A stretch of 64,000 bases of DNA from Nomia melanderi (lineage: Eukaryota; Arthropoda; Insecta; Hymenoptera; Halictidae), in the NCBI RefSeq assembly GCF_051020985.1, contig NC_135001.1:19399896-19463895 (forward strand), written 5' to 3'. Positions 61,978-64,000 of this stretch are shown here, piece after piece (positions within the stretch are counted from its first letter, which is position 1; every line of letters begins with the position of its first letter). A program made the position numbers and the translations under genes. The notes under the pieces are model-generated. The model searched no databases and was not told the origin of the DNA. It was given only the letters and a program-made list of their open reading frames with translations.

Positions 61978-62201
61978 TTAACACTAAAACTACCGAGCAG
62001 TTAAATTGACTTCTCGAAACTTCTCTATAGAAACTCCAAGAGTATATCTATCAAGACTTTAATTGATTTATAAATCAGTTTTCCTATTGCTAAATCAATT
62101 TCTTTAATCATTTTCTAGAGAAACATCTGTTATCTTAATAATTGCAAAAAGAAGACATCAAGCATGGGTCATTATGATCCGTCTGGTAGTTCTAGTGTTA
62201 A
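61978..62201 (+). mobile_element. Family B MITE, second subtype (224 bp)
   Basis: It starts TTAACACTAAAACTACCGAG and ends GGTAGTTCTAGTGTTAA between intact TTAA sites. Its ends match family B but its interior matches 1-154 and 28017-28100 rather than 994-1210, so family B has at least two subtypes. The left subterminal repeat is a weaker AGTTA-AAT-TGACT. Confidence 0.75.
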
Positions 62202-64000
62202 ACCGATCCGCAATCCAGCCTATAAAATAAGTCTTAAATACAAGAAGCTATCTTGATATTTATAATGTAACTATTATCGCGACGACAATTCAGCAAACTG
62301 AACCATTCCCTGTCGAATAACCATGAAAAGTGCATGGAAATTTGTCGTATCTGGGATCAGCTAGAAAACCGTAAGCGTGACAGTTGCCAACAGGCGTCCT
62401 GCAATCGTTTCCTCCCGGGGATTCCTTGTCCGTCCAATATCCAAGCCGGAATATTCCATTTTCCCGGGTTTTGCGCCTTCGTTCTCGATTCAACCCGGTC
62501 ATCGTTTAAGTCAGCCACTCAATGGCCACGTATACGGAGATCGTATCCTGCACGCGGTCCGAATCATCTTCCAAGCTGTCCGCTGCAGTCGCCATTCGAG
62601 GCAAGGAACTTGCAAAAAAATTGCACCGCTCCTACGCCACGGTTACCGGACCCTGGGTATACGGAGCAGAGCTCGAACGATCGTTCGAATGTAATAGACT
62701 ACGAGTTTCATTCCGCCATGCCACCCTCTTCTCTCTCGCTCTCTCCCTCTCGTCCGAGCGTGTTCGCAGGATCGTGTCCCTCCTTCCATGAAACCCCGTG
62801 TCCATCGCAGAGACCATTTTACAAGAAACTTCGAGACGCTGCATGTAAAATCTTAGGAAAAACCGGGTAGCGAATGAAGCTTGAATCCATAATCTTGAAA
62901 TTCGATGGGAGTATATAAAACTTTGTACTAGTACTAGCTGAACATGACGTTTAATATAGATAGTGCATCGTAATACGTGGACGTTAGTAATAAAAGTTCA
63001 CATGAAAGTTTGTCTCGCTTAACGTTGACTCTCTGGTGTAACCGTCTTTGTACTGTACCTACCTTCGAGTCGAATTCATGTCTATAGACGTCTTAGCATT
63101 CGTCATATTAGCTATTGGAAATCGCTGGTTGAGTAATCCCTTTTGCTGTGACTTAAATATTGAAAATGCTCAATTCAATGTTGATCTTCGTTTCCAGCAT
63201 CGAAGCATCTAGTTTCAGCACTGACATTCCACTAGCTTTGCAGGTAGCTGCGTCAAGGGTTCACGTGACACACTGATACCGTTGCGTGCTGAACCTGCAG
63301 CCGCGGCAAACTCTAACAAAGAGGCTATCAGCATTGTGCAGGTTAATTTTTCCACAAGGACACTACGTGCAACCCAAAAATGTCGACAATGAGAGGTGTA
63401 CGACGCGTGACTGTGGAAGTCTCGAAGACTTTGGAAGCAGGGACGGACGCGGGCCGCGAAAATGGGGCAGCATTTGTACGCGCGAACGCGACGCAACGAC
63501 GCCGCGCGATCGATTAATTAACACGAAATAGGATTTCAGCGATGTCAGGGGGCGAAAGAACGATCATCGTTATCATACGATCGAGTTATTCCCATTTATC
63601 AACTGGCCATTTATTACCCGGACGGCGTATAAAGCGTGCGATTAAATGCAATCGGACAGAATTCGGGGGGACCCGAGCCAGCTATTATATGGTTGCGCGC
63701 CGAACGACCGAGTTTTTAATAACGATTTATAATAACACTGATATTTCATCGAATTTCCTTTTAAAATTGTTTCCGACAGGATCAGCACGCTCTTGTTGAC
63801 GCTGTCGTGTATACGAGGTTATAGACAATATAGACTCCTTTGCTAATTCCAGGAAATTACAGTTCAAACGAAATTTATAAGTTTCATTAAAGATCCTGTT
63901 GATCAACGAATTAAATGGAAATCAAATTTTATCGTTTATCGCCCCCACAACCTCGTCAATATAACAATTCATCGTCCGGAACGAAGAAGCAATAATTTCG
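62202..64000. other. Unassigned non-coding stretch
   Basis: A frame at 62334-62870 (178 codons) overlaps two other plus-strand frames and a minus-strand one, and has no known domain. The rest is mixed AT-rich and CpG-rich sequence. No RNA gene is recognised. Confidence 0.35.

Noticed and set aside
62334..62870. 178-codon plus-strand frame
   Set aside because: Two other plus-strand frames and a minus-strand frame overlap it, and no domain is seen.
1..64000. CRISPR array, bacterial operon, integron or prophage
   Set aside because: No regularly spaced direct repeats with unique spacers, no gene packing, and a repeat landscape of eukaryotic (insect) type.

Overview
This window looks like non-coding arthropod DNA, most likely from a hymenopteran (bee or ant-like) nuclear genome. 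The signs are an AT-rich background broken by CpG-rich blocks with no CpG depletion, no operon structure or compact gene packing, many short TTAA-flanked elements of the piggyBac MITE type, and solo LTR-like and LINE-tail sequences. The taxon is inferred from these traits only. I recognise no protein-coding gene, rRNA or tRNA. The open frames are short, overlap on both strands and resemble no protein family I know. The window is best read as intergenic or long-intron DNA; exons of a gene extending beyond the window, or short exons I cannot recognise, remain possible.

The best supported content is a repeat landscape. At least eight sequence families begin and end in TTAA with short terminal inverted repeats (TIRs). 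I name them A to H locally; these are not database names. Family A (TIR TTAACCCTTTGCACTCG) has the most copies: 13887-14130, 22469-22661, 36042-36262, 37441-37660, 39297-39541, 46910-47153, 52306-52953, 55943-56166 and a remnant near 58365-58540. Family B (TIR TTAACACTAGAACTACCG) lies at both window ends (1-154, 994-1210, 61542-61766, 61978-62201), with a fragment at 28017-28100. Families C (33287-33457, 52382-52806), D (33519-33734), E (8042-8282), F (12889-13164), G (37015-37238) and H (3648-3897) have one to three copies. Families A, B and D each carry an inverted repeat of a TGACT half-site with a 3-nt spacer just inside the TIR. At 52.3-53.0 kb a family C pair has inserted into a TTAA inside a family A copy, giving a relative age order.

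Other repeats are two 585-589 bp copies of a probable solo LTR (27364-27948 and 45319-45907), a probable LINE 3' end with an (AAAT)n tail (about 25140-25312), three tandem copies of a 208 bp unit (32651-33267), a 148 bp duplication (1317-1612), a degenerate tandem of about 105 bp (713-993), and a cluster of tandem repeats at 48.85-49.70 kb whose periods (42, 63 and 96 bp) are all multiples of three. In that cluster a plus-strand frame is open from 49142 to 49624 except for one TAG, and the sister repeat copy reads CAG at that position. It may be a decayed repeat-protein ORF.

Between the repeats the window alternates AT-rich stretches with CpG-rich, TAAT-studded blocks (for example 3160-3640, 8560-8770, 15130-15900, 20040-20340, 26650-27000, 54230-54770, 56450-57000, 60840-61200). 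These could be enhancers or promoters, but nothing here proves it. The most promoter-like block is 53000-53640. A canonical G-quadruplex motif (16743-16762) and an exact YY1/Pho consensus match (28651-28662) are single regulatory candidates.
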